Shown: positions 1 to 8,389 of the stretch, piece after piece | Position numbering within the stretch: position 1 is the first letter of the stretch | Layout of the letters: the number at the start of each line of letters is the position of its first letter | Assembly (NCBI RefSeq): GCF_000270245.1 | Contig: NC_015635.1 | Location: forward strand, 4,278,001-4,342,000 | Origin: Microlunatus phosphovorus NM-1 | Lineage (GTDB): Bacteria > Actinomycetota > Actinomycetes > Propionibacteriales > Propionibacteriaceae | DNA: 64,000 bases | Reading direction: 5' to 3' | The notes under the pieces: generated by a model | The model's input: the letters and a program-made list of their open reading frames with translations, nothing else | What the model was told of the DNA's origin: nothing | Database searches by the model: none | Made by a program: the position numbers and the translations under genes

Positions 1-48
1 GCCACTCACGGCACACGCCGAGGGACCGCTGCCCTGGGAGGACGAGCA

Positions 49-603
49 GTGAGCCACCGAGAAGTGAGCCACGGGGAAGCGAACCATCGGCAAGACGTGA
101 AGCGTCGGGAACCGAAACACCAGGAGTCGCCGCCGTTCGACAGTGAACTGGTCACCGAGCGACCCAAGTCCCGACGTCCACGGGCAGCGCACCGCTCCCC
201 CGCCAATATCGCTCTGGTTGCCGCGGGCGGTGCCATCGGCACCGGTCTGCGCTATGGCCTGATGTTGCTCATGCCACCGGTCGCCGGGGTGCCCGTCGCA
301 ATCCTCACCGTCAATCTCGTGGGCGCCTTCCTCCTTGGCCTGCTCTTGGAGGCCTTGTCGGAGTTCGGCCCCGATCACGGTTGGAGCCGCCGGCTCCGGC
401 TGGGGATCGGCACCGGTGTGATCAGCGGGTTCACGACCTACTCCACCTTGGCCGCGGACAGCGTCACGCTGGCGCTGGCCAGCCCGGTGATCGCCGTGGC
501 GTACGGCGTCGGCACAGTGATCATCGGTGGGCTGGCGTCGGTTGCCGGCATCGCCACCGCTCGTCATCTGGTGCGCCCGCGGATCGCGAGGTCGGCCTCA
601 TGA
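49..603 (+). CDS. crcB: Fluoride exporter CrcB/FluC, first subunit
   Basis: Small four-helix membrane protein of the CrcB/Fluc family, which exports fluoride across the cytoplasmic membrane. The first 50 residues are a charged extension unusual for the family. The core then follows: a glycine-rich GGAIGTGLRY helix near residue 60, the pore motif TVNLVGAF near residue 88 and the GFTTYST signature near residue 127. The GTG start is supported by GGGAGGA seven bases upstream. The stop overlaps the start of the second crcB gene by 4 bp, so the two are probably translationally coupled, as expected where two different subunits form a heterodimer. The true promoter lies before the window. Confidence 0.93.
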   Translation: MSHREVSHGEANHRQDVKRREPKHQESPPFDSELVTERPKSRRPRAAHRSPANIALVAAGGAIGTGLRYGLMLLMPPVAGVPVAILTVNLVGAFLLGLLLEALSEFGPDHGWSRRLRLGIGTGVISGFTTYSTLAADSVTLALASPVIAVAYGVGTVIIGGLASVAGIATARHLVRPRIARSAS

Positions 604-974
604 TCCTCGAGTTCCTGGCAGTCTGCGTAGCCGGCGGCATCGGCGCGGCGCTGCGCTTCATCGTCGACGGCGCAGTCCGACACCGCACACCGCCGAGCTT
701 CCCGTACGCGACCATGATCATCAACATCACCGGGTCCCTGGTGCTTGGGCTGCTCGTCGGGCTCGTCCTGGGTCAGGTGGCCTCGCACTACTGGCAGTTG
801 ATCGTCGGGACCGGGATGATGGGCGGCTACACGACCTTCAGCACAGCGAGTGTGGAAACGGTGCGCCTGGTCGAGGAAGGCCGGTGGCGGGCCGGCTTGA
901 TCAACGGTTTCGGCATGCTGGTGCTGTGTACGGGCGCCGCCGCCGGCGGTCTCGCGCTCGGGCTCAGTCTGTAG
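600..974 (+). CDS. crcB: Fluoride exporter CrcB/FluC, second subunit
   Basis: A 124-residue second CrcB/Fluc subunit without the hydrophilic extension of its partner. It carries GGIGAALRF near the N-terminus, the conserved asparagine in INITGSLVLG near residue 40 and GGYTTFST near residue 75. Paired non-identical crcB genes are common in Gram-positive bacteria and are known to give dual-topology or heterodimeric fluoride channels. The ATG lies inside the stop of the upstream gene (ATGA). The following 160 bases contain no gene. Confidence 0.93.
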   Translation: MILEFLAVCVAGGIGAALRFIVDGAVRHRTPPSFPYATMIINITGSLVLGLLVGLVLGQVASHYWQLIVGTGMMGGYTTFSTASVETVRLVEEGRWRAGLINGFGMLVLCTGAAAGGLALGLSL

Positions 975-1134
975 TCGGGCTTGGCAAGCGGCCTCGATCG
1001 GGGCATCCCCGGGAGAAGAACCGCCACCGCGGTGGTCCAGAGCCGGATGCGATCACCCTGGATGCCTTCGGCCGACCCATTCCAGAAGCCGACCCCTTCC
1101 AGAAGACTGAGCGCTTCCCCCTCTCGGCGGGAGG

Positions 1135-2403
1135 TCAGCGCGGCGAGACCGGCGGACGGCGCAGCGTCCGCACCAACAGCACGAGTGCGATCAGCTGCGT
1201 GGCGGCGACGTACGCGATCAGTGCGGGTGTCGAGTGGTCGTACAAGGCACCGGCGATGACACCGCCGAGGACGGCCGCACCCCCTTGGACGGCGGCGAAG
1301 AGTCCGTACGCCGTGCCTCGTCGCGGCGCCGGCACGAGGTCCGCGACGAGGGCTTTGACGGTCGAGTCCTGGAGTCCGCTGGCCGCTCCCCAGGCCAGGA
1401 CGCCGACCATGACCAAGGGCAGCGCGTCGGCGAAGGCGAACACCGGCACCGCCGCCACCAGGAGCGGCAGCACGAGCAGCACCCGGGCATGGATCCGGTC
1501 GAACAGGAAGCCGGTACCCAGCGCGGCAACCCCGGCGGCGGCCATCGCCGCGGCATAGATCACCGGTACGAGCGCAGCACTGGTCACCCGTCCGTCGACC
1601 AGGTGGTAGCCGATGACAGCGAACGTCACCAAGCCCGCTGTCGTGGCCCCGGCGGCTGCGGCGAAGGTCCAGAACTCGCTCGGCAGTCGATGCCGTGGGA
1701 GTGGCTGCGCGGTCGGGGTGGCACTCGGGATCGGCATGGCACTCGGGTTGGACACAACACCTGGGGTCGGACTGTCCGGCCCGTTGCTGGCCGTCCCGGT
1801 GTCGTTGCTGGCGCGGCGGAGCACCAGCAAGACGATGATCGACAGCGCACCGGGAATCGCGAGCACGACAAGTCCCGACCAGAGCGCGCCGGTCAGGCTG
1901 ATCACGGCGGCGACCAGCAGCGGACCGGCGAAAGCACCGAGTTGGTCGAGTGCCTTGTGCACGCCGAAGCCGCGGCCAAGCCCCACGACGCCCGAGGCTT
2001 GGGCGAGCAGCACCGACTTCGCGGGGCTCCGAACCGCCTTGCCGAAGCGCTCGGCGATGATCAGCAGGCAGCCCACCACCAGACCGGCCGCGCCGAGGAA
2101 CGGTGTGATCGCAAGCGCCGGCACTGAGACGGCCGTGATCGCGTACCCGGCGATCGTCCAGCGCCAGTAGCGTCCCGATCGATCGGCCCATGAACCCGAC
2201 ACGAGTCGGAGGAGGAGAGATACAGCTTCACCGAGTCCACTGACCAGACCGACGACTGCAGCGGTCGCGCCGAGCGAGGCCAGCAGCGGCCCGGTGATCG
2301 CCCGCGCCCCTTCGTAGACCATGTCCGCGGTCAGACTGACCAACCCGAAACCGACCACCAGACTCCACGCCGTACGGCGGGTCGAGGTCTGCTGCGCGGT
2401 CAC
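1135..2403 (-). CDS. Major facilitator superfamily transporter
   Basis: A 422-residue polytopic membrane protein with about 12 predicted helices. The cytoplasmic loop motif after helix 2 reads SGSWADRSGR, a typical MFS motif A. A long proline/serine/threonine-rich central loop (about residues 205-240) separates the two halves. The GTG start overlaps the stop of the upstream ChrB-domain gene by 4 bp (GTGA), so the two form an operon. The substrate cannot be read from the sequence. The pairing with a ChrB-N-domain protein suggests efflux of a toxic anion or drug, which is inference. Confidence 0.88.
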   Translation of the reverse strand: MTAQQTSTRRTAWSLVVGFGLVSLTADMVYEGARAITGPLLASLGATAAVVGLVSGLGEAVSLLLRLVSGSWADRSGRYWRWTIAGYAITAVSVPALAITPFLGAAGLVVGCLLIIAERFGKAVRSPAKSVLLAQASGVVGLGRGFGVHKALDQLGAFAGPLLVAAVISLTGALWSGLVVLAIPGALSIIVLLVLRRASNDTGTASNGPDSPTPGVVSNPSAMPIPSATPTAQPLPRHRLPSEFWTFAAAAGATTAGLVTFAVIGYHLVDGRVTSAALVPVIYAAAMAAAGVAALGTGFLFDRIHARVLLVLPLLVAAVPVFAFADALPLVMVGVLAWGAASGLQDSTVKALVADLVPAPRRGTAYGLFAAVQGGAAVLGGVIAGALYDHSTPALIAYVAATQLIALVLLVRTLRRPPVSPR

Positions 2404-2951
2404 GTCAGCCCGCCGAGAGCGGCGTAGACCTGGTCCGCGTACCCGTCGAACTCCTCCTCACAACGACGCAGTGCTGCCACACCCTCGGCCGAGCGCGAGG
2501 GATCCAAGAGATCACGACCGCGAAGTTCGCGGCACCAGCGACGTAGCCGGTCCAGGCTCTGTTCTTCCTCTTCCAGCTCGGCCAGGGTGAACTTGCGGAT
2601 CCGGATCTCCTTCGCCAGCTCGGCCAGATACTTGTCGCAGTCGGCCAAGAACTCCGACCATTCGTCGCTGCGCGCTTCCCCGTACAGATCCTGGAGCCGC
2701 TGACGCTGTGCGTCATCCCAGCCGTCGGCCCGCAACACGAGCAGCGAGCCCTTGGCCTGGTCGGCGAGCTCCGCGACTCGATCAATCAGCGACTGGACCA
2801 CGGGTGTGTCGGGCAGCGCCCACGCACCCTGTCCGATCGAGATGGCCCCCGAGCGGCGCAGTTCACGCCAGACCGCCATCCGATGCTTCGCCGGATCAGC
2901 CGGCAGCCGCACCAACAGCACAACCCAAACTCGAGCCGGCTCGTCAGTCAC
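2400..2951 (-). CDS. ChrB N-terminal-domain protein
   Basis: A 183-residue soluble protein resembling the N-terminal domain of ChrB, known from chromate-responsive loci. The region around RLPADPAKHRMAVWRELRR (residues 14-32) and the following SGA-GAWALPD segment fit this family. The C-terminal catalytic-like domain of full ChrB is absent. The second half is rich in Glu/Arg and probably helical. The frame opens with GTG and is followed with a 4-bp overlap by an MFS gene, so it may act as a regulator or accessory factor of that transporter. No chrA gene is present. Confidence 0.75.
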   Translation of the reverse strand: MTDEPARVWVVLLVRLPADPAKHRMAVWRELRRSGAISIGQGAWALPDTPVVQSLIDRVAELADQAKGSLLVLRADGWDDAQRQRLQDLYGEARSDEWSEFLADCDKYLAELAKEIRIRKFTLAELEEEEQSLDRLRRWCRELRGRDLLDPSRSAEGVAALRRCEEEFDGYADQVYAALGGLT

Positions 2952-3020
2952 ATCCGAACTCCATCACTCGTAACGACAGAACTTCACGATCTGTGACGAG
3001 TGTAACGACTTGCTTGGTCC

Positions 3021-3207
3021 GGTCGCCTTTGGCCCGCGGGCGCCGGATGTCCGGGCGCTACGCGGTACCGATGTCGTTCGTGGCCCGGTGGCGCAAACCG
3101 TCCGAGCCCTCTGCTCGATTCGCGGTCGTTTGTGGCCCGGGGGCGCGAGGCGTACTCCGTGCGGCCCAACTACCGGTCGCCTATGGTCCCGCGGCGTCAA
3201 GCGATCG
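3021..3207. repeat. Degenerate 51-52-bp tandem repeat, array 1
   Basis: Four units, each with the core TGGCCC followed by roughly GGNGGCGC, start at 3030, 3081, 3133 and 3184, giving periods of 51, 52 and 51 bases (the last reads TGGTCC). A second conserved block (GGTCGYYT) lies just before each core. The array fills most of the gap between the ChrB-like gene and the GNAT gene. A related array lies near 8.2 kb. The function is unknown; the period and lack of unique spacers do not fit CRISPR. Confidence 0.75.
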
Positions 3208-3219
3208 CGTTTCCAGGGT

Positions 3220-3741
3220 TCAGCCAGTCGTACGCAGTTTGGTCAGGAAGACGGCCCCGCTGATGTGACCCGGTCCATCGGGATCCCAAGCATGGATCAA
3301 TCGATACCCGGAGCGCTCGTACAAGGCGATGTTCCGAAGACTCTTGGCGCCGGTGAACAAGGCGAACTCGGTGACGTTGTCGGGTGCGAGAGACTCGATC
3401 ACTGCGAGCAGTCTCGACCCGATGCCACGACCCGCGAGGTCGGGCGCCACCATCAGCCGCCCGATCTCCCAGCTCATCCCCTCTCGCCGCCCGCGGACTG
3501 CCGCGACGAGCCGACCCTCCGCGCGGACGACCAACGTCGTCCAGGCAGTGGCCCAAGCCAGCACCTCATCCTGAGTCTCGTGCAACGCAGGGATGTCGAG
3601 CGTCGAGTTCACGATCGCCTCCGACACCCAGCAGCAACGCTGCAGGACGACCAGTTCCGCGAGATCAGGAGATGCAAACAAGCCCAACGTGGACCCGGGC
3701 AGCACCTCTGCCAGAGCACCGGCGGGAACTAGGTTCGGCAC
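3220..3741 (-). CDS. GNAT family N-acetyltransferase
   Basis: About 173 residues with the acetyl-CoA-binding motif A of GNAT enzymes (VAPDLAGRGIGSRLL, near residue 110) and the downstream IALYERSGY segment that closes the fold. It is expected to transfer an acetyl group from acetyl-CoA to an amine; the acceptor is unknown. The reading frame is open much further upstream, but homology begins around the GTG chosen here (VPNLVPAG); a TTG four codons earlier is possible. It is separated from the next upstream gene by a long hairpin, so it is probably transcribed alone. Confidence 0.85.
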   Translation of the reverse strand: MPNLVPAGALAEVLPGSTLGLFASPDLAELVVLQRCCWVSEAIVNSTLDIPALHETQDEVLAWATAWTTLVVRAEGRLVAAVRGRREGMSWEIGRLMVAPDLAGRGIGSRLLAVIESLAPDNVTEFALFTGAKSLRNIALYERSGYRLIHAWDPDGPGHISGAVFLTKLRTTG

Positions 3742-3797
3742 GGTTCGCAACGTAACGGATCTGCCCGCACCCGGCACCCGGATTTCTCGTGGCCCGC

Positions 3798-3869
3798 CGG
3801 ATCTGCTCGATCTTGTCGGTTCTGCTCGGTCTGCAGATCGAGCAAGACCGACGAACCCGAGCAGATCCG
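3798..3869 (-). terminator. Long imperfect hairpin, probable terminator
   Basis: The outer arms CGGATCTGCTCG and CGAGCAGATCCG are perfectly complementary. An inner pair (GTCGGTTCTGCTCG against CGAGCAAGACCGAC) extends the palindrome to about 72 bp. It sits just after the stop of the membrane-protein gene on the minus strand. There is no clear U tract, so a role as a mobile palindrome is also possible. Confidence 0.55.
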
Positions 3870-3878
3870 CGGACGGCG

Positions 3879-4583
3879 TCAGCGGTGGCCAGGTCGCCCG
3901 GACGACAGCAGCCGAACCGCGGTGCCGACCAACCAGACGTCGATGAACAACTGGCCCGGGAAGAGAGCCGAGACCGCCGGGTTGCCGGTGATGGCCAACA
4001 GCGGCGACGCCGCCCCGAAGGTGACCGCGCCGAGGAGCGCAAAACCGGCCAGCACCCAGGCCACCGCTGTACGCGCGTGTCGGGCGAGCTGGATCGCGAA
4101 CAGCGCAGTGATGACCGCCAGCAGCGGCGTGGTGATGGTCGACAGCAGCACATGCGCATCGGTCATCGGGGTCGGACCACCGGAGACGTGAGCGGCGTGT
4201 TCGCCACCCGCGAGCAGATGCGGCACCGTCTCGACCGCGGCGAGCGACCAAGTGACGATCACCAGCGTCAGCCACCGCCGCAACGACGCCCCCAGCACGT
4301 CGGACCGTCGGACCAGCACGAACCCGGCGATACCGATGATCAACCCGGCCAGCACCAGCAGGTGGGACAGGTTCCACAGCGGGGAAGCGAGCATGCCACC
4401 CAACGCCTCGTCGACGGTGTCGCCGGACCCGTGTGGGTGCAACAGCCCTCCGGCAGCCATCGAGATTCCCGCGATGGCCAGCAGAGCCGCGCCAACTCGC
4501 CCGCCCGGCTCCCCCACGCGTGCCGCACCAGTCCCCGTCAGCCGCAAGTCGGTCGACTCCACGGACTCCACCGCCCGGCTCAC
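3879..4583 (-). CDS. Six-helix integral membrane protein, unknown function
   Basis: A 234-residue protein with six hydrophobic segments (about residues 28-46, 68-90, 102-123, 141-166, 171-195 and 205-225) and no extracytoplasmic domain. I do not recognise a specific family. The GTG start overlaps the stop of the SnoaL-like gene (GTGA), so the two are one operon running away from a divergent TetR gene. A histidine-rich loop (EHAAH) follows helix 3. The frame is open upstream of the chosen start, but that part overlaps the neighbouring gene in another frame and is probably not translated. Confidence 0.75.
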   Translation of the reverse strand: MSRAVESVESTDLRLTGTGAARVGEPGGRVGAALLAIAGISMAAGGLLHPHGSGDTVDEALGGMLASPLWNLSHLLVLAGLIIGIAGFVLVRRSDVLGASLRRWLTLVIVTWSLAAVETVPHLLAGGEHAAHVSGGPTPMTDAHVLLSTITTPLLAVITALFAIQLARHARTAVAWVLAGFALLGAVTFGAASPLLAITGNPAVSALFPGQLFIDVWLVGTAVRLLSSGRPGHR

Positions 4584-4996
4584 AGCGCACCAACCAGCGT
4601 GTTGTGAGTCGCCGCGATCTGCCACTGCCCCGCCGTACGGACCAGCATCGACGTCGACATCGCGGCATGCCGCCCCTCGAGCGGCCCAACGGGTGCGGTC
4701 AGCACGTTCCGCGACACCACCACCACAACACCGTCGGCGATCTCGCGAGTTGCGATCAGCTCCATCCGATTGACGCTGCCGGCATGCGTGGTCGCGAAGA
4801 TCGCCGCATGGCCGGCGGCGATCGCATCTCGACCCACGGCGTAGTCCCCGCGAATGGTCACGAACGTCGCGTCCTCGGCGTACATCGCCCCGAACGCCGG
4901 TCCGTCGCCGCGGTTCCAGCTGTGCTCCAGTCGTTGCAGCACGTCCCGCGCGACGACATCTGCCGCCGATGTCTCGGCCGGTGCGATCAAGCCCAT
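4580..4996 (-). CDS. SnoaL/DUF4440-like (SgcJ/EcaC type) protein
   Basis: A 138-residue NTF2-fold protein. The early segment around NRGDGPAFGAMYAEDATFV (residues 28-46) followed by GDYAVGRDAI is characteristic of SgcJ/EcaC-type SnoaL-like proteins, which form small cone-shaped barrels with a ligand pocket. Some relatives are cyclases or isomerases, many have no known reaction. The ATG has AAAGGGGAAG seven bases upstream. It is the first gene of a two-gene operon with a membrane protein and lies divergently from a TetR regulator, which probably controls it. Confidence 0.82.
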   Translation of the reverse strand: MGLIAPAETSAADVVARDVLQRLEHSWNRGDGPAFGAMYAEDATFVTIRGDYAVGRDAIAAGHAAIFATTHAGSVNRMELIATREIADGVVVVVSRNVLTAPVGPLEGRHAAMSTSMLVRTAGQWQIAATHNTLVGAL

Positions 4997-5020
4997 GGCT
5001 TCCCCTTTGAGTGAGTGGTC

Positions 5021-5036
5021 ATCATTCATTGATGAT
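5021..5036. promoter_or_regulatory. Palindromic operator candidate between SnoaL-like and tetR genes
   Basis: ATCATTCATTGATGAT has inverted ATCAT/ATGAT arms and lies in the 118-bp divergent intergenic region, 25 bases from the SnoaL-like start. This is the usual place for a TetR operator. The assignment rests on position and symmetry only. Confidence 0.4.
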
Positions 5037-5114
5037 CCATCAGTTAATATAGACCCTCTCACCGGAGATGTACAGTGGTCGCGTGAAACCGGCATCGACG
5101 GAAGGAACGAGAGG

Positions 5115-5741
5115 ATGACGGCCGAGGTGAGCGGACGGCCATATCGCTCGGCACTGCGGGAGGAGCAGGCCGAGCAGACCCGGATGCGCATCGCCCGGGC
5201 CGCTCGCGATCGTTTCGTCGAGCGTGGGTGGGCCGGCACCAGCGTGCGTTCGGTCGCCGTGGCCGCTGGCGTGTCGGAAGCGACGGTGTACGCGGTCTAC
5301 GGCAGCAAGGCGGGACTCGCCAGCTCTCTGGTTGACAGCGCCGACGCCGACGCGGACGCCGGCCGGGCAGTCGCCGACCTCGATGCCGCCGAGGGCGATC
5401 CTCACGGCCAGCTCGCAGCCTTCGTCCGGTTCGAGCGACGGCTGTTCGAGAACGCCGGCGAGCTCATCCGGGTGATCGCCGAGGGACGCCGGAACGAGCC
5501 TGCCCTCCAGGCCGCGTACGCCGAGGGGCGCGGTCGCGGCGACCGGGTCCGCCGCGAGGTGTTCCAGACTTGGCCACCGGAAGCCTTTCGGCCTGGGATC
5601 ACGCTGGACCGGGCTCTCGACATCTTTGCCATCACCGTCGCCATCGAGACCTACGACTTCGCCACCCGCGAACGCGGCTGGACCCCGGATGCCGTGGAGA
5701 ACTGGTGGATCGAACTGCTCAGCCAGGCCCTACTCAACTGA
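5115..5741 (+). CDS. TetR family transcriptional regulator
   Basis: A 208-residue regulator with an N-terminal TetR helix-turn-helix: TRMRIARAARDRFVERGW leads into TSVRSVAVAAGVSEATVYAVY (about residues 21-62). The C-terminal part is helical and would bind an unknown ligand. The ATG was chosen because it follows GAAGGAACGAGAGG and leaves a normal arm before the HTH; the frame is open upstream. It is divergent from the SnoaL-like/membrane operon and likely represses it and itself. Confidence 0.88.
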   Translation: MTAEVSGRPYRSALREEQAEQTRMRIARAARDRFVERGWAGTSVRSVAVAAGVSEATVYAVYGSKAGLASSLVDSADADADAGRAVADLDAAEGDPHGQLAAFVRFERRLFENAGELIRVIAEGRRNEPALQAAYAEGRGRGDRVRREVFQTWPPEAFRPGITLDRALDIFAITVAIETYDFATRERGWTPDAVENWWIELLSQALLN

Positions 5742-5941
5742 CGGTCTCCTACGCACACACCCTCGGGACCGCACATCTGCCGACCTGATCGAGCACGAGA
5801 ATGTCCGGCGTGTGGACGCAGCACAGCTACTGGAAGCGGCTGTTCGGGCCGCTGTGGCCGCGGCTCACGTGTCACCACACGGGCATCCCGAGCAAGTCCG
5901 GGGCAACGGCGCCCGATTTCAACCGATGGCGCCCGAACGGC

Positions 5942-7144
5942 TCATGGCTGCGTCGGTGATTCCGGCCCGGGCACGGAATCGACCTCGGTCCGGTCGGTCG
6001 GCCTGGGCTGGGGTCGCAGCACACTGCGGACGCGTCGGGCGAGGTGATGCGCCGGACGTTCGACCAGCCGATAGAAGACCTCGGTGGCCGCGAACGATGC
6101 CGCCAGACACACCGGGAACAACAGCCAGAACCGATCGGCACCGATGGCCGCGGCCAGCACGGTCACGACCGGCAGATGCACCAGGTAGAGGCTGTACGAG
6201 CGGGCGCCGAGGAAGCGCGCCGTTCTCCTGGAGAGGACAGCAGCCGCCGGCTCCCAGGCCAGAGCGCTCACCACGATCAGGGTCACCCCCAGAATCGACC
6301 AGACCGTCGCCACCAGCAGCAGCGGACCTTCGCTGGCGGTCAGGCCCAGCACCGACCAGCGTGCTGTGGTCAGCACGACGCCGATGAGCAGCAATGCCGG
6401 CATGGCTCCGGGCACTCGCCTCGCCAGCCACCCGCAGGCTCCGCGGACATCGTCCAGCCGGAACGCGATCACCACGCCGATCATGAACACCGGCATGAAC
6501 TGCAGCACGCCGAGTCCGGAGCGCAGCCCGAACGCGATGAGACCGAAGCAGGCCACGAGCACGACGGCGGTCCAGATCTGACGCCGGATCAACCGGGCCG
6601 CGGCGACGTACACGGGCAACAGCAACGAGAACCACAGTTCCCACTTCAGGGACCACAGCGGAAGGTTCAGCGAGCCGGTGCCGAAGAGCGCCAGGCTGTG
6701 CCACAGCATGGCGCCCAACGTGTGATGGTCGGCGTCGTACGGCAGTCCCGGCGGCAGGTTCTCCGGGTAGCTGATCGCCTGCACCAAGACCAGCGCCAAC
6801 AGCAGTGACGCCCAGATGGGCAGGTACAGGCGCAGCAACCGACTGGGATAGTAGGAACGCCAGTAGCCCTCCGGCGTTCGTCCGCCGGATCCCGCCTGCA
6901 CGAACGGCAGCGCCAGGACGAACCCGCTGAGGACGAAGAACAGATAGACGGCCTCGGTGCCCAACCACCACAGATGCAGCGGCGAGTAGGTCAGCCAGTC
7001 CTGCGGCAGCGACAGGGGTTGGTGCCACTCCTCCCGGGTGACCACGTGCAGGGACGGCGCCAGCGGTACGAGGTGGCTGAACAGAACGGCCAGGGCCGCG
7101 AAGCCGCGCAGGCCGTCGAGTGCTGCATATCGGCGGTGCTGCAT
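5942..7144 (-). CDS. Acyltransferase 3 family membrane protein
   Basis: A 400-residue integral membrane O-acyltransferase of the acyltransferase-3 (OafA/NodX-like) family, with about ten hydrophobic segments. The N-terminus shows the family hallmark RYAALDGLRGFAALAVLFSH, in which an Arg-Gly pair and a His in helix 1 are conserved, and a later FFVLSGFVLALPF segment also matches. Such enzymes acylate cell-surface polysaccharides or small molecules. The ATG at this position starts six codons before the conserved block; a TTG six codons further upstream is the alternative. The neighbouring 200 bases downstream hold no gene. Confidence 0.88.
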   Translation of the reverse strand: MQHRRYAALDGLRGFAALAVLFSHLVPLAPSLHVVTREEWHQPLSLPQDWLTYSPLHLWWLGTEAVYLFFVLSGFVLALPFVQAGSGGRTPEGYWRSYYPSRLLRLYLPIWASLLLALVLVQAISYPENLPPGLPYDADHHTLGAMLWHSLALFGTGSLNLPLWSLKWELWFSLLLPVYVAAARLIRRQIWTAVVLVACFGLIAFGLRSGLGVLQFMPVFMIGVVIAFRLDDVRGACGWLARRVPGAMPALLLIGVVLTTARWSVLGLTASEGPLLLVATVWSILGVTLIVVSALAWEPAAAVLSRRTARFLGARSYSLYLVHLPVVTVLAAAIGADRFWLLFPVCLAASFAATEVFYRLVERPAHHLARRVRSVLRPQPRPTDRTEVDSVPGPESPTQP

Positions 7145-7309
7145 GCTGCGTGAAGGGAGCAAAGCGGGTGCCTAGTCTTGGTCAAGTCTTGGTCGGGGCC
7201 GGGCGGCCAGCAATATGGCAACAGCATGCTTGCATATTTCGGCGACCGCGTCGGCGGTGTTCCGCGACCAGGTGACCTGGCTGCGACGTCGCCAGTAACG
7301 CGACCTACC

Positions 7310-7870
7310 TCAGGAGAGCAACTCGCCTGGCAGCAGACCATAGACGAGGCTGTCACGCCGTCCGCCCTTGAAGGCCATATGGGACCTCAGCAGGCCCTCC
7401 AGACGAAACCCGCAGCGAACCGCCACACCCTGAGAACCCGGGTTGTCGGGACCACACGTGAGTTCGAGCCGGAGGAGTCCGAGCTCATCGAAAGCCCACC
7501 TCGCAATCAGGCGGACGGCACGGGACGCCAGACCACGGCCACGTGCGGCCGGGCTGAGCCAGTAGCCGACGCTGGCTCGTTGGTTGGTGTCGTCGATGCC
7601 TGAAAGGGCTACCTCGCCCAGTGCGTGCGACGGAGTATCGGGGTGAGTGATCGCCAGGTGGATGCCGAGGCCGTTCTCGCGCGCCCGCTCGACCTCTTGC
7701 AGGCGATCCACGAGCTGGTCACGCGTGTCTGGCGCCCAGTCGGAGAACCGTACGAAGACAGGATCCGCGAATGCAGCCAACTGATCGTCGACATCGTCGA
7801 TCCCCCAGGGCCGGAGCGCAACGACGCCGTCAGTCAAGGTCGGATAGCTCAGGCCGGGCACAAGCTTCAC
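7310..7870 (-). CDS. GNAT acetyltransferase, RimJ/RimL type
   Basis: About 186 residues matching the RimJ/RimL-like GNAT branch: a TDGVVALRPW start strand, the VGYWLSPAARGRGLASRAV acetyl-CoA-binding motif near residue 110, and the late NPGSQGVAVRCGFRLEG segment. The acceptor may be a ribosomal protein or a small molecule. The GTG before KLVPGLSY was chosen because homology starts there; the open frame extends 36 codons further with unlikely sequence. It stands alone. Confidence 0.85.
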   Translation of the reverse strand: MKLVPGLSYPTLTDGVVALRPWGIDDVDDQLAAFADPVFVRFSDWAPDTRDQLVDRLQEVERARENGLGIHLAITHPDTPSHALGEVALSGIDDTNQRASVGYWLSPAARGRGLASRAVRLIARWAFDELGLLRLELTCGPDNPGSQGVAVRCGFRLEGLLRSHMAFKGGRRDSLVYGLLPGELLS

Positions 7871-7953
7871 CGTAGCCACCGTGAGGCCGACGCGAAGTCC
7901 AACTGCGGGTGGGATCGAGGGACTCGCCGAGGGTCTTCGGGCATGGTTGTCAT

Positions 7954-8289
7954 ATGCCCTGGTCGCCGGATTGGCCACCGACCTCCGATCCGCGCCTCGA
8001 TCTCTATCGTGATCAGGTCGCGGTCTTGGAACGTGACGGGAGCACGGTCGGACACGTGCTGATTCTCACCGAGAGCTTCAGCACCCGAGTCGGCGGCCTG
8101 CTGTTGGCGAGCTCCTGCCGGACCCACACCGGCAAAGGTCCGGCGCGCCCGCCGTCGGCGGTCATTGGTGGCCCGGTGGCGCGAAACGCTCGCCCGATCC
8201 ACCCGGCTCGCGTTCCTTTGTGGCCCCAGGGCGTCAGGCGTACGCGCCCCACGCTGGGTTCGCGAGCGTACGTGGCCCGGCGGCGCTAA
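7954..8289 (+). pseudogene. Short unrecognised ORF that runs into tandem repeat array 2
   Basis: About 55 codons after the ATG look protein-like (MPWSPDWPP, then VAVLERDGSTVGHVLILTE), but I do not recognise a family. The frame then continues through the 52-bp repeat array, whose period is not a multiple of three, giving an arginine- and proline-rich tail. The simplest reading is a gene truncated or overrun by the array. It could equally be a non-coding stretch. Confidence 0.35.
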
Positions 8290-8291
8290 AC
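8169..8291. repeat. Degenerate 52-bp tandem repeat, array 2
   Basis: Three units with core TGGCCC start at 8169, 8221 and 8273, exactly 52 bases apart, and each continues with a GGCGY-block followed by an A/G-rich stretch. A weak fourth unit may start near 8117. Units resemble those of array 1 near 3.1 kb more closely than random high-GC sequence would. It occupies the gap between a GNAT gene and the reductase gene. Confidence 0.72.
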
Positions 8292-8389
8292 ACACCAGGG
8301 CGTGCTGCCTTGGCTAGATCAGCAGGTGTGAGGGTCACTACTGGCCGAGAAGGTGACCGTCCTGTGCCTCGTGCACGGCTTGCCACTCA

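Noticed and set aside
3021-3207. CRISPR array
   Set aside because: Units are degenerate throughout, the conserved core is only about 14 bases, there are no near-identical repeats with unique spacers, and no cas genes are present.
3220-4689. One long minus-strand protein of 489 residues
   Set aside because: Only the last 173 residues match a GNAT; the rest is arginine-rich antisense-like sequence overlapping the membrane-protein gene in another frame.
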